A DNA stretch of 64,000 nt from Acidithiobacillus_B sp049965315 (GTDB taxonomy: Bacteria > Pseudomonadota > Gammaproteobacteria > Acidithiobacillales > Acidithiobacillaceae). Below, in pieces: positions 26,501 to 33,370 of the stretch. A program made the translations under genes and the position numbers. The notes beneath the pieces were generated by a model. That model did not search any database, was not told the origin of the DNA, and worked only from the letters and a program-made list of their open reading frames with translations. The DNA lies in the NCBI RefSeq assembly GCF_049965315.1, contig NZ_JBMFWL010000007.1, positions 8,100-72,099 of the forward strand, given 5' to 3'. Within the stretch, counting starts at the first letter, position 1, and each line of letters starts with the position of its first letter.

Positions 26501-26664
26501 GCGCCGAGGCCCGCTTCTCCATGGGCCTGGTCATCGTCAGCGGTCTCGGCTTCGGCTCCCTGGTCTCCCTCTTTGTCATCCCGGCGTTTTATCGATGGTT
26601 CGGCAAGGACTTATCACCGGCGCTGCCGGAGACGAAGGAGGCCGGAGCAGGCAATGAGGCCTGA
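23554..26664 (+). CDS. RND multidrug efflux transporter, HAE1-like
   Basis: A 1036-residue inner-membrane pump with the canonical RND plan: TM1, a large periplasmic loop, TM2-6, TM7, a second loop and TM8-12. The proton-relay aspartates Asp406/Asp407 in VVDDAIIVVENV of TM4 mark it as an organic-solute (HAE-1 type) exporter rather than a heavy-metal CzcA type. Proton flow drives export of drugs, solvents or other amphiphiles through the adaptor and duct encoded just upstream. Substrates cannot be read from the sequence. Confidence 0.95.
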   Translation: MHFTEPFIRRPVLAISLSLVLFFFGLRSLGLMPITEYPPTSNTIITVTTHYFGATPKTVGAFITAPLEKAVGQAPGINYMTATSEDGLSIITLYMRMGEDPNAALAQVQAKVNSVINQLPKGVMLPVIQEMSGSGANLMYLTFTGKAYNQQQITDYLTRVVQPAIESVPGIGLTGILPPGTGPNGNTYAMRVWLDPEEMAVLGITPAQVSTALQQNNFVAAVGRLRGRYFAVSLSADTALHTVRSFQDLVVATVQGVPIQLKQIAKVELGAQTYNSSVLVDGAPAVNIGLQQAPGSNALQVAHGVEQVMARLQHSMPPGMHGFVLYNGAQFIQSSLHEVLVDIAIALLAVIAVIYLFMGSWRALLVPALAIPIAMVGAGTILHALGYTINLLTLLAMVLAIGLVVDDAIIVVENVHRHIEHGSTPLHAALHSAKELASPILVMATTLAAVFAPLGFIGGLIGHLFAEFAFTIVATVALSLIVALTLAPMVSARILQAGHAGRMAHLVDRVFNVLRGAYARTLTGSLRFWPVTVAFALLLTAGLYPLMTISKSELAPPANQGIVYVNGVAQPTATLEYMNAYDRYLTRAVFDQIPARTHSFAVNGVGIGGMLLNNDVMAGVVLNPNRSSAITTQGVKDQIQQAVGKVPGLKLSAFGLPPLPGAAVGLPVQFVITSTGGGYHALDAVSTTLIAQAKASGLFSFVCKNLKYDNQITEIHIHRRLAASFGLTMADIGSNLETLLGGNYTNYFDMDGLSYRVVPQVPPALRANPSFLQSYYLKTKDGTELPLSTFVSLRARSAPAFLPQFQQLNAVFIAANPAPGVSLGTALDFLRTHAQKILPPEDQIHYAGVSRQYMHQGGAFAMTFGFALLMVFLLLAAQFESFQDALVVLSAVPVALFGALAPISVGISSVNIFSEVGMVMLMGLISKQGILIVQFARTLQREKGLDKQHAVVEAATLRLRPILMTVAAMIAGAIPLLFATGGGAEARFSMGLVIVSGLGFGSLVSLFVIPAFYRWFGKDLSPALPETKEAGAGNEA

Positions 26665-26778
26665 AATGGATCTTCGGGAAAGCCGGAAGGAATCCCCGCT
26701 CCCTCGCGCAAGCGCGGGGACAAAGCTGCAACTATACTTGCAGTGGCGGAAGGCGTTTCCGCGACGGGAGATCTGCTG

Positions 26779-27237
26779 ATGAACAGCATGGGTGCATCAC
26801 GGCGAAAAAAGGGAATCCCCATGACCGCCATGGCCATGGCCATGGGCTTGATGATGGCGCCGGCATGGGCCTTGGCGCAAACCGTCGCCGCCACCGCGTC
26901 GGGCCAGGCGCCGACGGCAGCGTTGGGGCCGACCGTACCATTCTACTATGGCTCGGGCATGATGGGTGGAGCCTGGGGCCCCGGTTACTATGGTCCGGAC
27001 ATGATGGGCGGTTTCGGACTGTTTTGGGGCCTGCTGTGCCTGCTGATTATCGCGGGTGTGGTGATCGGCCTGGCGTTCCTGGCGCGCATGGCTTTTGTCT
27101 GCCGGCATTCCCATGGGTGCAGGAGCGGCGTGAGCGACAACGGGAGTACCGCCCTCAAGCTCCTGGGTGAGCGCTATGCCCGCGGCGAGATCGGACGGGA
27201 TGAATACCTCGAAAGGCGGAGCGACCTGGAAAAATGA
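26779..27237 (+). CDS. SHOCT-domain membrane protein, Gly/Met/Tyr-rich
   Basis: A 152-residue protein with a signal-like N-terminus (MTAMAMAMGLMMAPAWALAQ), then a Gly/Met/Tyr-rich segment (YYGSGMMGGAWGPGYYGPDMMGG). A transmembrane helix follows at about residues 81-104. The C-terminal SHOCT motif is LLGERYARGEIGRDEYLERR, a short domain common at the ends of bacterial membrane proteins. ATG 26779 follows GGGAG; a GTG at 26743 is a weaker alternative. Inverted repeats (e.g. GCGGAA/TTCCGC) lie just upstream. Function is unknown. It overlaps the next gene (ATGA). Confidence 0.8.
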   Translation: MNSMGASRRKKGIPMTAMAMAMGLMMAPAWALAQTVAATASGQAPTAALGPTVPFYYGSGMMGGAWGPGYYGPDMMGGFGLFWGLLCLLIIAGVVIGLAFLARMAFVCRHSHGCRSGVSDNGSTALKLLGERYARGEIGRDEYLERRSDLEK

Positions 27238-27578
27238 GCGCGCATCCGGGATGGCGGGCGGCATTGACGGTGGGTTGGCTCGCAGTCCTGACCGGCTGCG
27301 TGGTGGCACCCGGACCCGCCTATGTGGAGGGGCCGGTCGCCGGGGCGGTGGTGGTGCCCGGGCCGCCGCCGCCGGCGCCGGTCACCGTGATCCCGCCGGC
27401 GCCGGCGGTGGGCATGATCTGGATGCCCGGAGATTGGGCTTGGCAGGGACGATGGATATGGGGACCGGGGCGCTGGGCCTATCCACCCCACCCCTACGCC
27501 CGCTGGGCGCCGGGCCGCTGGTGGCATAGGGACGGGCGCTGGTTCTGGGGTCGGGGCCACTGGGAGGGACGGCATTGA
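27234..27578 (+). CDS. YXWGXW-repeat lipoprotein
   Basis: A 114-residue lipoprotein. The signal peptide ends in the lipobox VLTG-Cys22. A Pro/Val-rich spacer (VVPGPPPPAPVTVIPPAP) follows, then a Trp/Arg/Gly-rich tail with tandem patterns such as WIWGPGRWAYPPH, WAPGRWWHRDGRW and WGRGHWEG. These repeats are the YXWGXW motif of envelope proteins of unknown function. Translation is coupled to the SHOCT-domain gene, so both probably act at the cell envelope. Confidence 0.85.
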   Translation: MSAHPGWRAALTVGWLAVLTGCVVAPGPAYVEGPVAGAVVVPGPPPPAPVTVIPPAPAVGMIWMPGDWAWQGRWIWGPGRWAYPPHPYARWAPGRWWHRDGRWFWGRGHWEGRH

Positions 27579-27643
27579 TGCCAAGCGTCCTTCCCTGGTG
27601 AGGACCGAAAACCACGGAAGCATGGCGGGGCATTGCTCCCCGG

Positions 27644-27844
27644 TCAATGGATGCCGCGTGCGAAGCCGATGGCCACCATGACCAGCATCACCACGATATA
27701 GATGCGCAGGCTCCAGAAGGCGACCTGTATCCAACCCTGAACGGGGGCACGGCTGAGCGGCTTTGGCTCCTGGTGGGTTTCCTCCTGCAAGAACGCCAGG
27801 AAGTCTTGGGTTGGTGCAGAATGAAAGTCCTCTTTGCGGTTCAT
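27644..27844 (-). CDS. Small single-pass membrane protein, unknown
   Basis: A 66-residue protein: a charged N-terminal half (DFLAFLQEETHQEP) and one transmembrane helix at about residues 40-60 (VAFWSLRIYIVVMLVMVAIGF). It starts 9 bases after the stop of the NRAMP-like transporter and is probably in the same operon. It may be an accessory subunit or regulator of that transporter. I do not recognise a family. Confidence 0.6.
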   Translation of the reverse strand: MNRKEDFHSAPTQDFLAFLQEETHQEPKPLSRAPVQGWIQVAFWSLRIYIVVMLVMVAIGFARGIH

Positions 27845-27853
27845 GGGAACTCC

Positions 27854-29206
27854 TCAGGAGGAAGGGAATACCACGGTATAGCCATAAAGCCCGTTGGCCA
27901 GGATGAGAAAGCCGACGATGGCGAAAGCCGACCAGTTCTGCCATGGCCGGTTGACATAGCCGCCCATGATGTCCCGGTCGTTGAGCAGCATGAGCAGGAA
28001 CAGCATGGCGGCGGGCATGAAAATGGAGGCGATCACCTGGACGGTAAGATTCAGGAAACCCAAGGGGATATGGGGAATCAGGACCACCATGGCGGCCATG
28101 CCGGCGCTGAGGATGCCGGATAGATAAAAGGGCAATGCGCGTTGTGGCTGGAGATTCAGGCTGCGCGGCAGTTTGAGCGCCTCGCCCACCGCCCAGGAGG
28201 TGCTGGCGGTAATGGCGATGGCGGCGATCAGTCCGGCCTCGACGAGGCCCAGGGCAAAGAGAGCGGTGCCGATGCTGCCCAGGCTGCTTTGCCGCAGGAT
28301 GTGCATGATGGCCTGGATATCAAAGTTGGCCGCGCCCGCGTGTCCATAGACCAGCGTTCCCGTAAGCACGACGATGGCGATGGCGATGATCCCCATGGAG
28401 AGGCTGCCTATGGCCGTGTCCGCCTGACCGCTGGGGATGTCGTGGACGGTAAGCCCCTTGTCGACGACGGAGGACTGCTCGAAAAACAGCATCCAGGGGG
28501 CAATGGTGGTGCCCAGGTTGGCCAGGATGACATAGGTAAAGGCGCCCAGGGCGGCGCCGGCGGGGATGTGCCAGTTGCCGATGGCGGCAATCACTTGGCT
28601 CCAGTCCGGGTGCGCGGCAATGGCCAGGGGTACGAAAATGATGTTGCCGGCGGCGATCCACAGCGCCAAGCGCTCCCAGGTGCTGTAATGCAAAAAAACC
28701 ATGATGGAAGCGACGAATATCCAGGCGACCGGCACCGCAAGGAAAGGGGGTACGGAAAAGATGCTCATGCCCACCCGGATGCCGATGAACTCGGTCACCA
28801 GGGTCAGGATGTTGGCGACGGTGAGGTCGAGCAGGGAAAACACGCCCCAAAAGGCGCCATAGCGGCCCCAGATCATTTCGGCGTGCCCGCGATGGGTCAC
28901 GGCACCCAGGCGGACGGTCATCTCCTGCACGACGTAGGCCACGGGAATCATGAGCAACAAGAAGGGGATAAAAAAACCGATGCCGTACATCGCGCCCGTC
29001 TGGGCGTAGGTGATGACGCCGCCGGCATCGTTGTCGGCGATCATGACGAGAATGCCAGGCCCGATCAGGCTCAGGAACAGGAGCAGGCGCCGCCACCAGG
29101 AGGGATGGTGGCGCAGTTGATAGATCCGCCAGCGGTCCTTGATGCGCTGACGCTCATCCTCGGGCAGATGCTGCAGGAGATCCGCCTCGGTGGGTGGCGT
29201 GAGCAT
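27854..29206 (-). CDS. NRAMP-superfamily transporter with altered metal-site motifs
   Basis: A 450-residue, ~11-helix membrane protein of the NRAMP superfamily (GPGILVMIADNDAGG in TM1, ANLGTTIAPW in TM6). The canonical metal-binding motifs are not intact: DPGN in TM1 is DAGG (Asp60 kept, Asn lost), and MPH in TM6 is APW. Classical NRAMPs carry Mn2+/Fe2+ through these residues. The change points to the NRAMP-related branch, some of which move Mg2+ or other cations. ATG 29206 fits better than the upstream start at 29311. The 260 bases before the gene hold nothing I can name. Confidence 0.85.
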   Translation of the reverse strand: MLTPPTEADLLQHLPEDERQRIKDRWRIYQLRHHPSWWRRLLLFLSLIGPGILVMIADNDAGGVITYAQTGAMYGIGFFIPFLLLMIPVAYVVQEMTVRLGAVTHRGHAEMIWGRYGAFWGVFSLLDLTVANILTLVTEFIGIRVGMSIFSVPPFLAVPVAWIFVASIMVFLHYSTWERLALWIAAGNIIFVPLAIAAHPDWSQVIAAIGNWHIPAGAALGAFTYVILANLGTTIAPWMLFFEQSSVVDKGLTVHDIPSGQADTAIGSLSMGIIAIAIVVLTGTLVYGHAGAANFDIQAIMHILRQSSLGSIGTALFALGLVEAGLIAAIAITASTSWAVGEALKLPRSLNLQPQRALPFYLSGILSAGMAAMVVLIPHIPLGFLNLTVQVIASIFMPAAMLFLLMLLNDRDIMGGYVNRPWQNWSAFAIVGFLILANGLYGYTVVFPSS

Positions 29207-29466
29207 CACTGGTCCAATCCGCCCCGTATCCAGGGCCCTGGCTTGCCTCCATGGGGCCTGTTGGGGTGACTGTCCAAGCCGCTGCCTCCAGCACGGGATA
29301 ATGCCGGACATTTACGCCAATTTCGGCCACCGCGTCAAGCAGCATGCGCGGCGGAACAAGGCCGCGTCCCGCCGCCAATCCCGGTCCGTCGCTGCCCCTT
29401 GGGCGGGCCTGACAATGGGGTTTCCTGCCACGGCCAAGGAGACATTGCCGGGAAAGGGACTTCCCC

Positions 29467-30705
29467 TTACCCCCGGCGCGCGGCATTTTCCAGACTGCGC
29501 AGGGTTTCATCCGCCGCTGCGGCGGCGGTGAGGCCGGCGACGTTTTCCTTGGTGAAGAAGCCCTGAAAATCGCCGAAGCGCTGCACGTATTCGATGATCA
29601 GCGAGGAGTGCTCCGAGGCGCTGGAGAAGATCTGCTTGAGGCCTTCCTGCTCGGAGCCGATCACCTCCAGGAGGAAATCCCGGCCGCAGTGCTGGAGGGC
29701 ATGCACGACGTAGTCGATATTGGTCATGCCGGCGGTATGGCCGTCCTGCACGGCCACGGCGAGATGGTGCAGGCGGGGGCCGAAGTTGCGCACGAAGGCT
29801 TCGGTGGGGGAGGGAATGCCGAGGAGGTGATTGCAAAAATACGGGTGGTTGGCGGCGGTGAAGACCTTCACCGGGCTCTGGAAGGCGTTGTCGAAGTGGA
29901 CGCTCTTGGTGACGTTGGTGGAGGAATTCTGCTCGGGAATGTCGTAAGAGCCCCAGTAGTAATAGCTGGAGAGGGTGAGATATTCGAGGAGGGCGACTTC
30001 CCGGTTCTGGCTGTAGACGCGGGTAGCGAGGTGATCGATGGGGAGGAGGAGGGCATCGAGGCCCAGCCTCTCGCGCATCTCCTTGGCCGTTGCGTAGGCG
30101 GCCTGGATGTCGTCGCGGATGCTGGACAGGCCCAGGGCGTAGACGCGGATGTTGGCGTCGGGACGTTCCCAGTAGCCGACGATGTTGTGGGTATAGGGCG
30201 ATGGCTTGACGACGGCCATGTTGCCCGGCAGCTCCAGACGGCGGATCTGGTCCTGATGGAAGAAGCGGATCTCCCGGGCCTTCTGCGCTTCGACGACCTC
30301 ATGCAGATTGGCCACCTGGAAGATTTCTCCCATGTAGCGGGAGTTGGGCCGCTGGGCGCCGATGGGGTAGACCTCGTTGAGGCTGCGGAAGATGCCGTGG
30401 AGATTGGCGTCCTTGACCTCGCGCACGAGGATGTCGGGGGCGTTCATGTCGATGCGCAGGAGGTGGGTGAAATGCTGCTCAGACTCCAGGGTGACCAGGT
30501 AGTGATAGGGGGTCATCAGGCAGAGTTCGCCCACATAGGCGGCGGAGTGGCCCGGTTCGACGGTGATCATCAGGGCGTCGATGCGCCCGATATTGTCGGT
30601 GAGCCCCTGCCGGTCGCGGTCTTCCAGCAGGCGGCCCAGCCATTCCTCAAAAAAGGGGGAGTTTTGCTTGTCGCCGTAGCGGGGGAATTCGGCAGAAGCG
30701 GTCAT
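29467..30705 (-). CDS. HPPD-like VOC-superfamily dioxygenase in the Anbu operon
   Basis: A 412-residue protein resembling 4-hydroxyphenylpyruvate dioxygenase in overall design. Two vicinal-oxygen-chelate halves supply a facial triad that looks intact: His225 in LPIDHLATRV, His314 in RLHHLAVAV and Glu372 in LIIEYVQR. The C-terminal LKQIF...IIEYVQRFGD...FFTKENVAGL mirrors the HPPD end. The first ~200 residues are less similar. It is the last gene of the operon and is coupled by ATGA to the alpha-E gene. An Fe(II)-dependent oxidation is predicted; the substrate is unknown, and ordinary tyrosine breakdown is unlikely from the context. Confidence 0.75.
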   Translation of the reverse strand: MTASAEFPRYGDKQNSPFFEEWLGRLLEDRDRQGLTDNIGRIDALMITVEPGHSAAYVGELCLMTPYHYLVTLESEQHFTHLLRIDMNAPDILVREVKDANLHGIFRSLNEVYPIGAQRPNSRYMGEIFQVANLHEVVEAQKAREIRFFHQDQIRRLELPGNMAVVKPSPYTHNIVGYWERPDANIRVYALGLSSIRDDIQAAYATAKEMRERLGLDALLLPIDHLATRVYSQNREVALLEYLTLSSYYYWGSYDIPEQNSSTNVTKSVHFDNAFQSPVKVFTAANHPYFCNHLLGIPSPTEAFVRNFGPRLHHLAVAVQDGHTAGMTNIDYVVHALQHCGRDFLLEVIGSEQEGLKQIFSSASEHSSLIIEYVQRFGDFQGFFTKENVAGLTAAAAADETLRSLENAARRG

Positions 30706-31742
30706 GGACTTGTCTCTCGGAAGTTTTGCTGAAACTGTGTGGAAACAGGGCGGCCTTCGGGCTGGGGACGGCGCCTGGGCTCGGCGTAAAACCCGGCTTG
30801 TCCGCTGCCGGCGAGGTGATCGAAGTATTCGCGATGGATGGCGTGATGAATGGTGCCCAAGTCCTTTTGCGCCTGGTCCAGATACTCATGGAGGAGGGCC
30901 GGGCCGAGGTCGTCGAAACGCAGGGCGTCGAGCCGCTTGCGCGCCCGCCGCACCATATCCAGGGGCCCGCCGGAATTGGGGAGCAGGGCCAGGGCGACTT
31001 CCATCTCGCCCAGACAATGTTTGACGGTGCGGGGGAATTTGCCGTTTTTGAGGAGGAAGTTGACCACCTGATTGCCGCGCACCTGCACCGAAACATGGCG
31101 GCGGTACATCTCGAAGGCGCTCATGGCGCGCAGGACGCCGAGCCAGAGGCTTTCGCCCACGGCCTCGCGCAGGCTGTCGCGCTGGGGGAGGATGACGGCG
31201 GTAGTGACATCGACGATGCGGGTGGTCATGTCGGCACGATCCATGTTGCGCCCCAGCTTGACGAATTGGTAGGCCGTATCCTGACTCATGCTGCCCACCA
31301 GGAGCCCGACCAGGGCGTGGCGACGGGCGATGACCTCGTTCAGAAAGGCGTAGCGATCATGGCGGTTGGCGGCGGAGGCGCTGGCATGGTCGCGCCCGAA
31401 GAGAAAGAGGGCATTGATGCGCTCCCAGAATTCCGCGGGCAGCACGTCACGAAAGGTGCGGCTGTTTTCCCGCGCTTGGTGGATACAGGAGAGCACGGCG
31501 CTGGGGTTGCGTTCGTCGGCAATGAGAAAACGCATGATGCGGGTTTCTTCCGGGGGGCCGTAATGTTCCCGATAGAGTTCGCTGACCCCCGCCACTTGCA
31601 GGAGAATGTCCCAGCCGAACTGGGCGCCCGGAGGGAGGTCCAGCAGGAGCAGGGTGGTGGCGTTGATGAGGCGCGCCATGTCTTCGGTCCGCTCCAGATA
31701 GCGGGCCATCCAGTACAGGTTTTCGGCTACGCGAGAGAGCAT
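30702..31742 (-). CDS. Alpha-E domain protein
   Basis: A 346-residue, mostly helical protein of the alpha-E family. The start MLSRVAENLYWMARYLERTEDMARLINAT is the clearest signature, with LGRNMDRADMTTRIVDV in the middle. Alpha-E proteins occur almost always beside circularly permuted ATP-grasp and transglutaminase-like genes. Iyer and colleagues proposed them as components of amide-ligase systems, but no activity is established. The gene overlaps the ATP-grasp gene by 16 bases and the VOC gene by 4, showing tight coupling. Confidence 0.92.
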   Translation of the reverse strand: MLSRVAENLYWMARYLERTEDMARLINATTLLLLDLPPGAQFGWDILLQVAGVSELYREHYGPPEETRIMRFLIADERNPSAVLSCIHQARENSRTFRDVLPAEFWERINALFLFGRDHASASAANRHDRYAFLNEVIARRHALVGLLVGSMSQDTAYQFVKLGRNMDRADMTTRIVDVTTAVILPQRDSLREAVGESLWLGVLRAMSAFEMYRRHVSVQVRGNQVVNFLLKNGKFPRTVKHCLGEMEVALALLPNSGGPLDMVRRARKRLDALRFDDLGPALLHEYLDQAQKDLGTIHHAIHREYFDHLAGSGQAGFYAEPRRRPQPEGRPVSTQFQQNFRETSP

Positions 31743-33193
31743 GGGGCCTCCTCCAGGTCGACGATCCAGGTGTCTTTGCTGCCGCCGCCCTGGGAGCTGT
31801 TGACCACCAGCGAGCCGGGCTGCATGGCTACCCGGGTGAGGCCGCCCGTGGTGACATGCAATTGATCCGACTGCAGGATGAAGGGCCGCAGGTCGAGGTG
31901 GCGGGGTTCCAGATGATCTCCCACCAGGGTGGGGGCGGTGGAGAGGGCGAGGGTGGGCTGGGCGATGTAGTTGCGCGGATCGGCACGGATGAGTTCGGCA
32001 AAGCGGGCGCGCTCCTCGGGAGTGGCCCGTGGCCCGATGAGCATGCCGTAGCCGCCGGATTCATTGGCGGGTTTGACCACCAGTTCGTCGAGGTGGGCGA
32101 GGACATAGTCGCGGTCTGCCGCGCGCATGCACAGGTAGGTGGGCACGTTGGGCAGGATCGGTGCTTCGCCCAGATAATAGCGGATGATCTCCGGCACGAA
32201 GGCATAGACCACCTTGTCATCGGCGACGCCCGCGCCGGGCGCGTTGGCAATGGCCACCGTGCCCTTGCGCCAGGCGCTCATCAGGCCCGGTACGCCGAGC
32301 ACCGATTCCGGGTTGAAGACTTCGGGGTCGAGGTATTCGTCGTCAATGCGCCGGTAGATCACATCCACCCGTTCGGGGCCGGCGATGGTCTTGAGGTAGA
32401 CGATGTCATCCTGACCGACGAAAAGGTCCGGGCCTTCGGCCAGGTAGGCCCCCATCTGCTGGGCGAGGTAGCTATGTTCAAAGTAGGCGGAGTTGTAAAT
32501 GCCGGGGGTCAGCACCACCACCACGGGGCGCTCCCCCTGGCGGGGGGAGAGGGCGGCCAGGGTGTCGTAGAGGCGGCTGGTGTAGTCATCCACGGGCAAA
32601 ATTCTGCAGATTTGGAAGAGTTCAGGAAAGAGGCGTTTCATGATCTGGCGGTTTTCGAGCATGTACGATACCCCAGAGGGCACCCGCAGATTGTCCTCCA
32701 GGACATAGACGGTGCCATCCTGGTCGCGCACCAGGTCGCTTCCGCAAATGTGGGCCCAGACGCCAAAGGGCGGGTGGATGCCCACGCAGGCCTGGCGGAA
32801 ATTATGCGACCCCTCCAGCACCTCGCGCGGAAAGACGCCGTCGCTGATGATCCGCTGGGCGTTGTAGAGGTCGTCAATGAAGAGATTCAGGGCGCGCAGG
32901 CGCTGCTTCAGGCCGGCCTCGATCTGCTCCCATTCGCATCGGGAAAGGACGCGCGGGATGATGTCGAAGGGCCAGGCGCGGTCGATGTTGCCCGCTTCCG
33001 TATAGACCGTGAAGGTGATGCCCATGGCCAGGATGGCGGCCTCGGCCGCTTGGCGGCGGGCGGCGAGGGCGCTTGGGTCGAGACTGAGCAAGTGGGCGAA
33101 GAGGGCCTTGGCCGCAGGCCGGGGCTGTTGCTGGGCGTCGATGAGCTCATCGTAGGCCGATTGCTGTCCATAACTCTCAGAAAGCAGGTTCAT
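31727..33193 (-). CDS. Circularly permuted ATP-grasp protein (type 2)
   Basis: A 488-residue predicted ATP-dependent carboxylate-amine ligase of the circularly permuted ATP-grasp group. Typical stretches are FIDDLYNAQRIISDGVFP, GSDLVRDQDGTVYVLEDNLR, YRRIDDEYLDPEVF, and the glycine-rich VVKPANESGGYGM that would cover the nucleotide. It should form an amide or peptide bond on an unknown substrate. ATG 33193 follows a GGGGGGAG ribosome site. A perfect hairpin lies in the 177-base gap to the upstream DUF2126 gene. Confidence 0.92.
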   Translation of the reverse strand: MNLLSESYGQQSAYDELIDAQQQPRPAAKALFAHLLSLDPSALAARRQAAEAAILAMGITFTVYTEAGNIDRAWPFDIIPRVLSRCEWEQIEAGLKQRLRALNLFIDDLYNAQRIISDGVFPREVLEGSHNFRQACVGIHPPFGVWAHICGSDLVRDQDGTVYVLEDNLRVPSGVSYMLENRQIMKRLFPELFQICRILPVDDYTSRLYDTLAALSPRQGERPVVVVLTPGIYNSAYFEHSYLAQQMGAYLAEGPDLFVGQDDIVYLKTIAGPERVDVIYRRIDDEYLDPEVFNPESVLGVPGLMSAWRKGTVAIANAPGAGVADDKVVYAFVPEIIRYYLGEAPILPNVPTYLCMRAADRDYVLAHLDELVVKPANESGGYGMLIGPRATPEERARFAELIRADPRNYIAQPTLALSTAPTLVGDHLEPRHLDLRPFILQSDQLHVTTGGLTRVAMQPGSLVVNSSQGGGSKDTWIVDLEEAPCSLA

Positions 33194-33344
33194 ACTCCCC
33201 CCAGTGGGTGGCGGGTGCAGATTCGTCACACCTTGTGCGGTCAATGAAGCAATCGCCATGCCAGTCCATGGAAGCGGCGGGCCTCGCCCGGATCCGCCAA
33301 GGCCGCCCCTCGCCTGCCGCCGCGACCGAATGCACCTGGTTGGT

Positions 33345-33368
33345 GCAACTTCCGGATGCGGAAGTTGC
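33345..33368 (-). repeat. Perfect hairpin between the DUF2126 and ATP-grasp genes
   Basis: GCAACTTCCG (33345-33354) and CGGAAGTTGC (33359-33368) form an exact 10-bp stem with a 4-base loop, starting 2 bases after the DUF2126 stop. No T-run follows on either strand. It is therefore more likely an RNA-processing or 3'-stabilising hairpin that separates expression of the two halves of the operon than a terminator. Confidence 0.6.
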
Positions 33369-33370
33369 GG

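Noticed and set aside
31856..33247. 463-codon plus-strand ORF opposite the ATP-grasp gene, and a 601-codon ORF opposite DUF2126
   Set aside because: Composition mirrors the antisense of the conserved minus-strand proteins; no domain or ribosome site supports them.
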